Assembly: GCF_013009075.1 (NCBI RefSeq)
Contig: NZ_CP053108.1
Coordinates: 620,001 to 684,000, forward strand
Length of the DNA stretch: 64,000 nucleotides
DNA from: Halomonas sp. TA22
Lineage (GTDB): Bacteria; Pseudomonadota; Gammaproteobacteria; Pseudomonadales; Halomonadaceae
Reading direction: 5' to 3'
Shown: positions 34,715 to 43,217 of the stretch, piece after piece
Position numbering within the stretch: position 1 is the first letter of the stretch
Layout of the letters: every line of letters begins with the position of its first letter
Made by a program: the position numbers and the translations under genes
Notes under the pieces: generated by a model
What the model saw: only the letters and a program-made list of their open reading frames with translations
The model's database searches: none
Told to the model about the DNA's origin: nothing

Positions 34715-36184
34715 ATGCCGACGACGACAATGACAGGGGAGCGATCCTGGAGACATTGGGGCACGCTACTTGCGGGCCCTCTGCTGTTTGTACTGCTCCA
34801 CCTGGTGATGCCCGATACGCTGATCGACCCGGCACCGCGTACCGTGCTGGCACTTACTGCGTGGATGGCGGTGTGGTGGATCAGCGAGCCGGTGCCGATC
34901 CCCGTCACTTCCTTTCTGCCCATGGTGGTGCTGCCGCTCTCCGGCGTGATGCCCTTGGATGATGCCGTCGTCGGCTATTCCAATCCGGTCATCTACATGT
35001 ACATGGGCGGGTTCATCCTGGCGATCGCCATCGAGCGCTGGAACCTGCATCGGCGCATCGCGCTCAACATCGTCAACCGTATCGGCAACAGCCTGCGCAG
35101 CATCGTGCTCGGGGTGATGATCGCATCAAGCTTCCTGTCGATGTGGATCTCCAATGCCGCCACCGCGCTGATGATGCTGCCGATCGCCCTGGCGCTGCTC
35201 GCCGAGCTCGACGAGCGCGATCAGTTCGACCGCGGCCAGCGCGACGCCTTCGCCATCACCCTGCTGCTCACCGTGGCTTACTCGGCCTCCATCGGCGGCC
35301 TGGCAACGATCATCGGCTCGGTGCCCAACGCTATCGTGGTGGCGATGATCCCGCAGTTCTTCGACGTCGAAATCAGCTTCCTGCAGTGGATGATCTTCGC
35401 CCTGCCGTTGACGCTGATCCTGCTCACGGTGCTCTATTTCTATCTCACGCGCTTCTATGCCAAGGTGCCCAGCGCTCCACTGCGGGTCGACTTCATCGCC
35501 AAGGAACTCAAGGCCATGGGCCCCATGAGCCGTGAGGAACGCCGCGTGCTGGTGGTGTTCGTGTGTACGGCACTTGCCTGGGCGCTGCGCGGCTGGCTGG
35601 CCCCCTTCTTCGACCTGCCGATCAACGACACGATCATTGCCGTCGTGGCCGCCATCTCGCTGTTCGTGATTCCGGCCCACTCCGAGAATCGCAGCCTGCT
35701 GGTGTGGGAGGACATGGTAAAGCTGCCCTGGGGGCTGTTCATCCTGTGGGGCGGCGGCATGGCGCTGGCAGCCGCCTTCAGTGCCAGCGATCTGACCGGC
35801 TGGATCAGCGAGCAGCTCCAGTTGATGGGCGACATTCACTACTTCTGGCTGCTGCTGTTCATGGTCACCTTGATGCTGTTTCTCACCGAGATCATGTCCA
35901 ACACCGCCACTGCCAACATGGCCCTGCCAATTACCGCAGGCATGGCGGCGACGGTGGCCACCGGCCATCCGCTGGGATTGATGATCGGCGTGGCGCTGGC
36001 TACCACCTGCGCCTTCATGATGCCGATCTCCACGCCACCCAATGCCGCGGTGTTCTCAAGCGGACGCATCAGCATTCGCCAGATGGCCACGGCGGGGCTG
36101 CTGATGAACCTCGTCTCGGTGGTGGTGATCACCGCCTTCGTCTACTTCGTAATGCCGATGCTGCTGCCCCATCCCAACGGCTGA
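34715..36184 (+). CDS. DASS/SLC13 family sodium-coupled carboxylate transporter
   Basis: A 489-residue membrane protein with about 12 helices of the divalent anion:sodium symporter family. It holds the two SNT-type sodium and carboxylate sites: MWISNAATALMMLPIAL and TEIMSNTATANMALPI, the latter followed by GMAATVATGHPLGLMIGVALATTCAFMMPISTPPNA-like helices with the TPPNA motif. Substrates in the family are succinate, malate, citrate or sulfate. The ATG at 34715 has GGAG five to six bases upstream; a GTG at 34661 is in frame. It stands alone, divergent in function from the preceding amino acid operon. Confidence 0.9.
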   Translation: MPTTTMTGERSWRHWGTLLAGPLLFVLLHLVMPDTLIDPAPRTVLALTAWMAVWWISEPVPIPVTSFLPMVVLPLSGVMPLDDAVVGYSNPVIYMYMGGFILAIAIERWNLHRRIALNIVNRIGNSLRSIVLGVMIASSFLSMWISNAATALMMLPIALALLAELDERDQFDRGQRDAFAITLLLTVAYSASIGGLATIIGSVPNAIVVAMIPQFFDVEISFLQWMIFALPLTLILLTVLYFYLTRFYAKVPSAPLRVDFIAKELKAMGPMSREERRVLVVFVCTALAWALRGWLAPFFDLPINDTIIAVVAAISLFVIPAHSENRSLLVWEDMVKLPWGLFILWGGGMALAAAFSASDLTGWISEQLQLMGDIHYFWLLLFMVTLMLFLTEIMSNTATANMALPITAGMAATVATGHPLGLMIGVALATTCAFMMPISTPPNAAVFSSGRISIRQMATAGLLMNLVSVVVITAFVYFVMPMLLPHPNG

Positions 36185-36197
36185 GGCCACATGTCGG

Positions 36198-36656
36198 TCA
36201 AAGGCCTCGGTGGGAGCCCGGCACATGCACGCCGGGCTCCCCGTCCTGCAACTCTCCGGCCGCCAGCGGCCGGGCGAGTTCGCTGAGGATGCCGCACTCG
36301 CTCGCCGCGCTCTCGCCGTTGCAGCGCTGACGCAACCTGACCAGCGCCAGCTTAAGCGTCTGAAGCTGGACGATGCGTGACGCCACGTGATCGAGATGCG
36401 CATCGATCAAGGCATTGACCTCGCCGCAGGGCTGCTCGGGGTGGTCGTGGCACTCGAGCAGGGTGCGTATCTCGCCCAGCGTCATGTCCAGCGCCCGGCA
36501 ATGGCGAATGAAGCCAAGGCGTTCTGCGTGCGCTTCGCCGTAGAGGCGATAGTTGCCGCTGCTGCGTGCCGGCTCGGGCAATAGCCCCTCGCGCTCGTAG
36601 TAGCGGATGGTTTCCACCGCACAGCCGGTGCGGGTGGCCAGCTCGCCGATCTTCAT
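36198..36656 (-). CDS. cadR: MerR-family Cd(II)/Pb(II)-responsive regulator CadR
   Basis: A 152-residue MerR-type activator. The DNA-binding part is MKIGELATRTGCAVETIRYYEREGLL in pieces at residues 1-26 with RSSGNYRLYGEAHAERLGFIR; the dimerisation helix follows. Metal-binding cysteines are at ECHDHPEQPCGEVN and at the later ASECGIL, the CadR/PbrR arrangement. It binds the promoter of the divergent metal ATPase gene and activates it when metal is bound. The start at 36656 has GGAGG six bases upstream. The last dozen residues (GVHVPGSHRGL) are encoded across a hairpin and are unlike the His-rich tails of some CadR proteins. Confidence 0.93.
   Translation of the reverse strand: MKIGELATRTGCAVETIRYYEREGLLPEPARSSGNYRLYGEAHAERLGFIRHCRALDMTLGEIRTLLECHDHPEQPCGEVNALIDAHLDHVASRIVQLQTLKLALVRLRQRCNGESAASECGILSELARPLAAGELQDGEPGVHVPGSHRGL
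36212..36241. terminator. Terminator-like hairpin inside the 3' end of cadR
   Basis: GGGAGCCCGGC (36212-36222) and GCCGGGCTCCC (36231-36241) form a perfect 11-bp stem with an 8-base loop. It lies 28 bases after the carboxylate transporter stop, so it may terminate that plus-strand gene, while it also codes for the C-terminus of CadR on the other strand. Confidence 0.7.
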
Positions 36657-36677
36657 GCCCATCCTCCCCGATTTCTC

Positions 36678-36709
36678 TTGACCCTGTAGCGGCTTCAGGG
36701 TGTGTCATC
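36678..36709 (+). promoter_or_regulatory. MerR-type cad promoter and CadR operator
   Basis: TTGACC (36678-36683) overlaps the operator ACCCT-N11-AGGGT (36681-36701), the form known for CadR/PbrR/ZntR sites. The likely -10 begins 19-20 bases after the -35 box (TGTCAT at 36703 or the next base), the overlong spacer that MerR proteins correct by DNA untwisting. It faces the metal ATPase gene. Confidence 0.85.
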
Positions 36710-36726
36710 AGCATATGCGATGACAC
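36702..36726. promoter_or_regulatory. Second dyad downstream of the cad promoter
   Basis: GTGTCATC (36702-36709) and GATGACAC (36719-36726) form a perfect inverted repeat around A plus the palindrome GCATATGC. It covers the -10 and transcription start region of the metal ATPase promoter, so it could be a second operator or a 5' mRNA stem-loop. Confidence 0.5.
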
Positions 36727-36737
36727 GGAGTTCTACC

Positions 36738-38930
36738 ATGACCGAACGATCCTGCTACTCGAACTGCAGCATCCCAGAAGCGATCCCCGCCGCACAGAAG
36801 CACAACCATCCTCCTACCGGTACAGAGCCGCTGCGCCTGCACATTGAGGCGATGGACTGCCCTACCGAGGAGGCGCTGCTGCGTCGGGCGCTGGAGGACG
36901 TGCCCGGCATCGAGCGGCTCGACTTCGACCTGATCGGCCGCGTGCTGACCGTTCATCACCGCAATGCGGCGGAAGAAGCTATTCAGCGCCGTATCGCGTC
37001 CACCGGCATGACGGCACAGCGCCACGATCCAACGCAACGCATGCCCGAAGCCAGCAGCGAAGAGCACTGGTGGAAGCTGGGTGCAGCCGCGGCTCTAGCC
37101 CTTGCCGCCGAGGCCAGCCACTGGCTTGAACTGGCCGAGCCCTGGCTTGCCGCCGCACTGGCGCTGACGGCCATCGCCCTGGTGGGCCTGCCCACCTGGA
37201 AGAAAGGCTTCATTGCCCTGCGCCACCGCACGCTCAACATCAACGCCCTGATGAGCGTGGCAGTGACCGGCGCCCTGCTGATCGGCCAGTGGGCAGAGGC
37301 GGCCATGGTGCTGGTGCTGTTCACATTGGCCGAGCGCATCGAGGCGCGCTCGCTGGGCCGGGCACGCAACGCCATTCGCGAGCTGCTCTCGCTGGCACCG
37401 GAGAGCGCCAACGTGCGCCAGCCCGACGGCAACTTCCGCAACGTTCCGGCCAGCGAGGTCACGGTGGGCAGCCTGGTGCGGGTGCGACCGGGCGAGCGCC
37501 TGGCGCTGGACGGCAGCGTTGCCGAGGGGCACCCGGCGCTGGACGAATCGCCTATCACCGGCGAGAGCCTGCCGGTGGACAAGGCGCCGGGAGCGGCCGT
37601 GTTCGCCGGCAGTGTCAATCAGGGCAGCGAGTTTCTCTACCGCACCACCCGCGCGGCGAGCGACACCACCCTGGCCCGCATCATCCATACCGTGGAGCAG
37701 GCCCAGGCCAGCCGCGCGCCGACTCAGCGCTTCATCGACCGCTTCGCTGCCGTCTATACCCCGGTTGTGTTCGCCATCGCCCTGCTGGTCGGGCTCACCT
37801 GGCCGTGGCTATTCGGTGTGAGCTGGCTGGATGGCATTTACCGCGCCCTGGTCCTGCTGGTGATCGCTTGCCCCTGTGCGCTGGTGATCTCCACCCCGGT
37901 CACCATCGTCAGCGGCCTGGCCGCTGCCGCCCGCGCGGGCATTCTGATCAAGGGCGGCAATGTGCTCGAGCAGGGCCATCGCCTCGTCACCATCGCCTTC
38001 GACAAGACCGGCACCTTGACCCGAGGCCGCCCCTCGCAGCGCACCTGGCACCCGCTCGATCCGGTGCTGGACACCCACGGACGTGAGCGCCTGCGCGCTC
38101 TGGCGGCGGGCCTCGCCGGTCGCTCGTCGCACCCGGTCTCGACGGCCCTGGCCCGCGCCGCCGAGACCGATGGCGTCGTTCCGCTGGAAGTGAGCGACGT
38201 GCGGGAGCTACCCGGCCGCGGCGTGATCGCCAGGCAAGGCGAGCGCGCCCTCTGGCTCGGCAATCGCCGGCTGATGCAGCAGTTCGCGGCGGTCGACGAC
38301 GCGCTCGAGGCTCAGCTGGGGCAGCACGAGGCCCGCGGCGAAACCCTGGTCATTCTTGGCGAGGAGAACCAGCCGCTGGCACTGTTCGCCGTCGGCGATC
38401 CGCTGCGCGAGGAGAGCCAAGAAGCGGTTGCCGGCCTGCATCGTCTGGGAATCACGACGCTGATGCTGAGCGGCGACAACCCGGCAAGCGTGGCCACCAT
38501 CGCCAGTCGGATCGGCATCGACGAAGCCCACGGTGCGCTGCTGCCGGAGGACAAGCTGGCCATGATCGAGGCGCGCGCGGCCCAGGGTCCGGTAGGCATG
38601 GTGGGGGATGGCATCAACGACGCCCCGGCCCTGGCCCGCGCCGACATCGGCTTCGCCATGGGCGCGCTGGGCAGCGACGCCGCCATCGAAACCGCCGACG
38701 TGGCGCTGATGGACGACGACCCGCGCCGGCTGGTCGACTTTCTGCGCCTGTCTGGCCGCACGCGCAGGGTACTGCTGCAGAACATCGCCATCGCCCTGGG
38801 CCTCAAGGCGACATTCATGATGCTGGCCTTCACCGGACACGCCACCTTGTGGATGGCGGTATTCGCCGACATGGGGGCGAGTCTCATCGTTGTGGTCAAC
38901 GGGATGCGGCTACTGCGTCCCGTTCATTGA
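36738..38930 (+). CDS. cadA: Heavy metal-exporting P1B-type ATPase (Cd/Pb/Zn)
   Basis: A 730-residue transporter. The N-terminal part has a Cys-containing, His-rich stretch (CYSNCS, KHNHPPTG) and a metal-binding domain with the variant MDCPTEEALLRRAL, which has one cysteine rather than the usual pair. Eight helices follow, with the metal site IACPCALVISTPVT at Cys378-Cys380, the phosphorylated Asp422 in DKTGTLTRG, the SSHPVS histidine motif and the GDGINDAPALA hinge. TGE is in ITGESLPVD. It expels Cd, Pb or Zn from the cytoplasm using ATP. The ATG at 36738 has GGAG seven bases upstream and lies after the CadR-type promoter. Its end overlaps the convergent amidotransferase gene by 7 bases. Confidence 0.94.
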   Translation: MTERSCYSNCSIPEAIPAAQKHNHPPTGTEPLRLHIEAMDCPTEEALLRRALEDVPGIERLDFDLIGRVLTVHHRNAAEEAIQRRIASTGMTAQRHDPTQRMPEASSEEHWWKLGAAAALALAAEASHWLELAEPWLAAALALTAIALVGLPTWKKGFIALRHRTLNINALMSVAVTGALLIGQWAEAAMVLVLFTLAERIEARSLGRARNAIRELLSLAPESANVRQPDGNFRNVPASEVTVGSLVRVRPGERLALDGSVAEGHPALDESPITGESLPVDKAPGAAVFAGSVNQGSEFLYRTTRAASDTTLARIIHTVEQAQASRAPTQRFIDRFAAVYTPVVFAIALLVGLTWPWLFGVSWLDGIYRALVLLVIACPCALVISTPVTIVSGLAAAARAGILIKGGNVLEQGHRLVTIAFDKTGTLTRGRPSQRTWHPLDPVLDTHGRERLRALAAGLAGRSSHPVSTALARAAETDGVVPLEVSDVRELPGRGVIARQGERALWLGNRRLMQQFAAVDDALEAQLGQHEARGETLVILGEENQPLALFAVGDPLREESQEAVAGLHRLGITTLMLSGDNPASVATIASRIGIDEAHGALLPEDKLAMIEARAAQGPVGMVGDGINDAPALARADIGFAMGALGSDAAIETADVALMDDDPRRLVDFLRLSGRTRRVLLQNIAIALGLKATFMMLAFTGHATLWMAVFADMGASLIVVVNGMRLLRPVH

Positions 38931-39652
38931 GGGAGATGTTGTCCGCCGCTGGCGCCGCGCAGGAAATTGAGCGCCCAGCGTGCCATCAGCTCGCTGTCGA
39001 GCGCTGCATTGAGCGATACAAGCCCCTCGCGCACCCGGTTGTCTCCGACCCGCTCGCTGCGTAACGACATCAGGTCCCGCGAATAGGGCTTGAGGAATTC
39101 CGGATGCCCCTGCACACCGAGAAAATGCTTGCCAACCTGCATCAGGTAGAAGGGGCAGAAGTCACTGCCGGCCAATATTTTGGCGTCAGGCGGCAGCTCC
39201 ACTACCTGGTCCTGGTGGCTGACGATCAAATCGAGCCCCTCCTGCCAAGGCTCCATCCACTCGGCACGCTCAGTGAGGCGATTGAAGGAGACGCCCACAC
39301 CCCACCCCAGCGGACTCTGGATTACCCTGCCGCCAAGCGCCTTGGCGATCAGCTGATGGCCGAAGCAGACCCCGAGCAGAGGCTTGCCTGCTGCATAGAG
39401 GCGACGCACGAAGCCGCACAGCTCGTCGACCCAGGCCAGGCCATCGTTGACGCCACACTTGGAGCCGGTGGTCATCCAGGCATCCACCGCCTCGATGTCA
39501 TCAGGAAGTTCACCGTCCTGACAGCGCCAGACACGGAAGGTCAGCGTCGGGTCCAGCGCGCCGAACAACCGCTCGAACATCTCCGGATAGTTGCCGTGTT
39601 CGCCGCGCAGCTCCGGCGCCACGTCATCGCACTGCAGGATGCCTATCCGCAT
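38924..39652 (-). CDS. Class I glutamine amidotransferase-like protein (GMP synthase-like)
   Basis: A 242-residue stand-alone type 1 amidotransferase. The nucleophile Cys is in LLGVCFGHQLIAKALGG near residue 97, and the His-Glu pair is in VQGHPEF near residue 183. It begins MRIGILQCDDVAPELRGEHGNYPEMF, which is the family of small GuaA-like proteins of unknown role; some relatives act as gamma-glutamyl hydrolases, for example in polyamine or glutathione breakdown. No synthase partner is next to it, so the acceptor is unknown. Confidence 0.88.
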   Translation of the reverse strand: MRIGILQCDDVAPELRGEHGNYPEMFERLFGALDPTLTFRVWRCQDGELPDDIEAVDAWMTTGSKCGVNDGLAWVDELCGFVRRLYAAGKPLLGVCFGHQLIAKALGGRVIQSPLGWGVGVSFNRLTERAEWMEPWQEGLDLIVSHQDQVVELPPDAKILAGSDFCPFYLMQVGKHFLGVQGHPEFLKPYSRDLMSLRSERVGDNRVREGLVSLNAALDSELMARWALNFLRGASGGQHLPQ

Positions 39653-39776
39653 CGGTCCTCTCCACGAAACGAAAAACTTATATTAACAAAGCATCACCGA
39701 CTGAACCTCCTCAGCAGCTATCCTGTAAGCCAATTAAGCCAATAACAACATCCGAGCATGGTCCACAGGAGTCCTT

Positions 39777-40193
39777 ATGACGCACCTACTGTTCGTCTAC
39801 GGCACACTCAAGCGCGGCTTCGCTCATCATGAGCGCTATCTCGGCCAGGCGGAATTTCTCGACAAGGCGATCACCTGCGAGCCTTTTCCGCTGGTGCTCA
39901 ACGGTCCGCGATTCTCCCCGGTATTGATCGATGCCCAGGGGCACGGGCTGCAGGTTAAGGGCGAACTCTACCGGGTCGGCAACGCGACACTTGATGAACT
40001 CGACCGCCTGGAGCGGGTCAATTTACGCGACGGCTATTGCCGAAGGCGACTGACGATCGCCGATAGCAACGGTATCGCTCGTGCCGCCTGGTGCTACCTG
40101 AAGCATTCGACCTGGGTCGAGGATGTCAGAAGCGAACCGCTGGATATCTATGACGACGAGCGTTATCGTCCCCGCGACGATGGTTTGGATTGA
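39777..40193 (+). CDS. AIG2-like gamma-glutamylcyclotransferase family protein
   Basis: A 138-residue protein with the family start LLFVYGTLKRGFAHHERYLG, where YGTLxxG binds the gamma-glutamyl part, and the conserved Glu in LDELDRLERVN. Members are GGACT/GGCT or YtfP-like proteins; E. coli YtfP is of unknown function, so only the family can be given. It is distinct from the ChaC-type gene at 3092. The ATG has AGGAGTCCTT upstream. The TraX-family gene follows after 21 bases and may be cotranscribed. Confidence 0.88.
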   Translation: MTHLLFVYGTLKRGFAHHERYLGQAEFLDKAITCEPFPLVLNGPRFSPVLIDAQGHGLQVKGELYRVGNATLDELDRLERVNLRDGYCRRRLTIADSNGIARAAWCYLKHSTWVEDVRSEPLDIYDDERYRPRDDGLD

Positions 40194-40214
40194 TACCCTG
40201 ACATGGAGGTAACG

Positions 40215-41015
40215 ATGACCGCCCCGGCAACGACACTGCACGACACCGTGCGCCCCTCTTCGACCTGGACCGGCTGGGGTCAATGGCTGGCCCTGTTCAC
40301 CATGAGCGTCGATCATCTCACCCGCTATGTGTTGCCGGGCAACTGGGATCTCTCTTGGGCCGGCGCCTCGGTCGGACGCATCGCCTTTCCGCTGTTCGCC
40401 GCCATGGTCGCCTGGCATGGGCTGTTCAACACCCGTAACCCGATGCGCTATGCCAGGCGCATCCTGGTCATCGGCTTGGCCGCCCAGATCCCCTACATGA
40501 TGATGCCGCGCGTCTCCGATGCCTTCGTGCTCAATGTCTGCTTCACGCTGGCGGCGGGGCTCGCCTGGGGTGCCTGGCTGCGCGACCTGCTCGACAGGCA
40601 GCGCCGGGGGGAGCTGAGCGCAGCGTGGCTGGCGCTGGGCACCGCTGCCTCGCTGGTGGTGTGGTTTCTGCTCGGTGACTGGGTGGAGTACGGCCACCGC
40701 GGGCTGCTGCTGCTTCCGCTGTTCATGCTGGCGATGTACCACCTCAACCGTGGCGGCGACTCGCTTTCCGAGCGGCTGCTGGCCGTGGCCGCCGCGCTGC
40801 CCCTGCTGATCATCGCCGGGATGATGAACTACAGCGACATGGCCAAGTCGTTTACCGTAGCGACCTGCCTGGTGGTACTGCTGCTCGCGGCGGGCGCCTC
40901 CCGCGGCGTGCCCCAGGTCGGCGTGGTCATGCCGCGTCGCCTGTGGCTGGCCTGGTACCCCGGTCACTTCGCGCTGATCGCCCTGTGGCTATGGCTGGTG
41001 GGCGCAATAGGTTGA
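40215..41015 (+). CDS. TraX-family membrane protein
   Basis: A 266-residue membrane protein with about eight helices of the TraX family. TraX of the F plasmid acetylates the N-terminus of pilin; chromosomal relatives occur away from conjugation genes, and their substrates are unknown. Typical segments are WLALFTMSVDHLTRYVLP near the start, GRIAFPLFAAMVAWHGLFNT and a basic loop RYARRILVIGLAAQIPYM. The ATG at 40215 has GGAGG five bases upstream and is preferred to 40203. No other transfer gene is present, so this is not evidence for a plasmid. Confidence 0.85.
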   Translation: MTAPATTLHDTVRPSSTWTGWGQWLALFTMSVDHLTRYVLPGNWDLSWAGASVGRIAFPLFAAMVAWHGLFNTRNPMRYARRILVIGLAAQIPYMMMPRVSDAFVLNVCFTLAAGLAWGAWLRDLLDRQRRGELSAAWLALGTAASLVVWFLLGDWVEYGHRGLLLLPLFMLAMYHLNRGGDSLSERLLAVAAALPLLIIAGMMNYSDMAKSFTVATCLVVLLLAAGASRGVPQVGVVMPRRLWLAWYPGHFALIALWLWLVGAIG

Positions 41016-41111
41016 AGGTGGCCGTTGTCACCGAACTGCCATGATTCCTTCATGGCAGTGCAACCCTCGCTGACGAGCATAGGGGCACTTCATCCCATAT
41101 GAGAGAGCCCC

Positions 41112-43130
41112 ATGAAAGGCCCCCAGCAGATCGGCAGCGCCGACCCCGTCCTCGCCGCTGGCGACGAGACCCTGAGCAACCACTCGAGCAACGCCTATTT
41201 CGGCGACATTCTTCAGGCGCGTATCAGCCGCCGCGCCATGCTGCGCGGCAGCCTGGCAGCGGCTGTCGCCGGCGCCATGGCCACCAGCCTGCCCTTCGGC
41301 TCGGCCTTTGCCGCCCAGGGGTCGCGCAGTGGACCGACTCTAGGCTTCCAGGCGATTCCCACCAGCAATGCCGATAGCGTCACGGTACCGCCAGGCTATC
41401 GGGTCCAGACGCTGATTCCCTGGGGTACGCCGATCACCGGCGACTATCCCGCGTTCTCGCTCGCCAATGGCGCCGACGAGCAGGCACAGCAGGTGGGCAG
41501 CCATCACGACGGCATGCACTTCTTCCCGCTGGAGGGGAGCCGCGACGGCCTGCTGGTGCTCAACCACGAGTACGTCGAGCCTCGCTTCATGCATGCCGCA
41601 GCCGCGGACCTGGCACTCGACAGCGAGCAGTTTCCGCAGCATGCCGACGGCTCCCGTGATGCCGACCAAGTGCGTAAGGAGATGAACAACCACGGTGTCT
41701 CGGTGGTGCGTATCCGCCAGGGCGACGACGGCCAGTGGCAGGTGGTGCGCGACGCCCACAACCGGCGCATCACCGGCCTCACGCCGATGCAGCTCTCCGG
41801 CCCGGTCGCCGGCACCCACCACGTGCAGACCAAGTACAGCCCCGATGGCAGCATGGTAAGGGGCACGCTCAACAACTGCGCTCACGGCACCACTCCCTGG
41901 AACACCTACCTGGCCGCCGAAGAGAACTGGTCGGGCTACTTCGCCAACCAGGACACCGAGATCGACCGGCGCCAGACGCGCTACGGCATCGAGACGCGCA
42001 GCGAAGGGCGTTATCAATGGCACCGTGCCGAGGGCGGTGACGATGAATACGTGCGCTTCGACGCCACCACCCGCGGCACCACGGCGCAGGAGGACTACCG
42101 CAACGAGCCTCACGCCTTCGGCTACATGGTCGAGATCGATCCCATGCAGCCCGATGCCGCCCCGGTCAAGCGCACGCACCTGGGGCGCTTCGCCCATGAA
42201 GGCGTGATCTTCGCCCCGGCCGTGGAGGGCCAGCCGGTGGTCTGCTACTCCGGCGACGACGCCCGCTTCGAGTACATCTACAAATTCGTCTCGAGTCGCC
42301 CCTATCAGGCGGCCACCGCCGAGGGTTCGCTGCTCGACGAGGGCACGCTCTATGTTGCCCGCTTCAACGAGGATGGCAGCGGCGAGTGGCTGGCCCTGGC
42401 CCCCGGCGTCAACGGCCTGACGCCGGAGAACGGCTTCGAGGATCTCGCCGACATTCTGGTCAACACCCGCAATGCCGCGGATCATGTCGGCGCCACCAAG
42501 ATGGACCGCCCGGAGTGGGGTGCGGTGGACCCCGTCACCGGCCAGGTCTACTTCACCCTGACCAACAACAGCCGCCGTGCAGAGGGCCAGCAGGACGCCG
42601 CCAACCCGCGCGCCGACAACAATTTCGGGCATATCATTCGCTGGCAGGAGGCGGGTCACCACTCGGCCGAGCGCTTCGCCTGGGATCTGTTCGTGCTGGC
42701 AGGCGACGCTGACGATAGCCGCGACCTGACCGGGGAGCCCCTCGGGCAGGACGCCATCTTCGCCAGCCCCGACGGCCTGTGGATCGACCCGGACCGCCGC
42801 CTGTGGATCCAGACCGACATCAGCGAGTCGGTGATGAATACCGGCATCCATGAGGTGTTCGGCAACAACCAGATGCTGGCCGCCAATCCCGAAACCGGCG
42901 AGATCAAGCGCTTCCTGACAGGGCCCCTCGGCCAGGAGATCACCGGCGTGATCACCACGCCGGACCAGCGCACCATGTTCGTCAACGTCCAGCACCCGGG
43001 GGCGACCACCACTGCCGAGGCCTTCGCATCGGGCGACTTTGTCAGCCACTGGCCGGAGGGTGGCAATGCGATCCCGCGCTCGGCGACGCTGGTCATCACC
43101 CGCGAGGATGGCGGCATCATCGGGGCGTGA
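41112..43130 (+). CDS. phoX: PhoX-family alkaline phosphatase, Tat-exported
   Basis: A 672-residue protein of the PhoX/DUF839 family. The twin-arginine signal is SRRAMLRGSLAAAVAGAMATS with cleavage near AFA, residues about 37-72. The beta-propeller body includes GSHHDGMHFFPL, LVLNHEYVEPRFMH and NNCAHGTTPWNTYLAAEENWSGYF, where acidic residues and the Cys bind the iron-calcium cofactor in PhoX of Pseudomonas fluorescens. It hydrolyses phosphomonoesters in the periplasm. No Pho box is apparent upstream by eye. A very strong terminator follows. Confidence 0.92.
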   Translation: MKGPQQIGSADPVLAAGDETLSNHSSNAYFGDILQARISRRAMLRGSLAAAVAGAMATSLPFGSAFAAQGSRSGPTLGFQAIPTSNADSVTVPPGYRVQTLIPWGTPITGDYPAFSLANGADEQAQQVGSHHDGMHFFPLEGSRDGLLVLNHEYVEPRFMHAAAADLALDSEQFPQHADGSRDADQVRKEMNNHGVSVVRIRQGDDGQWQVVRDAHNRRITGLTPMQLSGPVAGTHHVQTKYSPDGSMVRGTLNNCAHGTTPWNTYLAAEENWSGYFANQDTEIDRRQTRYGIETRSEGRYQWHRAEGGDDEYVRFDATTRGTTAQEDYRNEPHAFGYMVEIDPMQPDAAPVKRTHLGRFAHEGVIFAPAVEGQPVVCYSGDDARFEYIYKFVSSRPYQAATAEGSLLDEGTLYVARFNEDGSGEWLALAPGVNGLTPENGFEDLADILVNTRNAADHVGATKMDRPEWGAVDPVTGQVYFTLTNNSRRAEGQQDAANPRADNNFGHIIRWQEAGHHSAERFAWDLFVLAGDADDSRDLTGEPLGQDAIFASPDGLWIDPDRRLWIQTDISESVMNTGIHEVFGNNQMLAANPETGEIKRFLTGPLGQEITGVITTPDQRTMFVNVQHPGATTTAEAFASGDFVSHWPEGGNAIPRSATLVITREDGGIIGA

Positions 43131-43162
43131 TCGACAAGGGCTAGCTAGCCCGCCATGAAGCA

Positions 43163-43201
43163 ACAAGGCCCCGCCTGCAGTACATGCAGGCGGGGCCTTG
43201 T
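43163..43201. terminator. Strong bidirectional terminator
   Basis: A perfect 17-bp stem (43163-43179 with 43185-43201) with loop GTACA lies between the convergent phoX and purK genes. The ends ACAAGG and CCTTGT carry short A and T tracts in both directions. Confidence 0.85.
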
Positions 43202-43217
43202 CGTTGCACTGGTACCG

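Noticed and set aside
40215-41015. TraX-family gene as a sign of a plasmid or conjugative element
   Set aside because: No relaxase, pilus or mating-pair genes occur nearby and the neighbours are chromosomal housekeeping genes.
41340-43166. A 608-codon open frame antisense to phoX
   Set aside because: It is a shadow of the GC-rich phoX gene; the phoX frame has the Tat signal and all family motifs, and the antisense frame has no recognisable domain.
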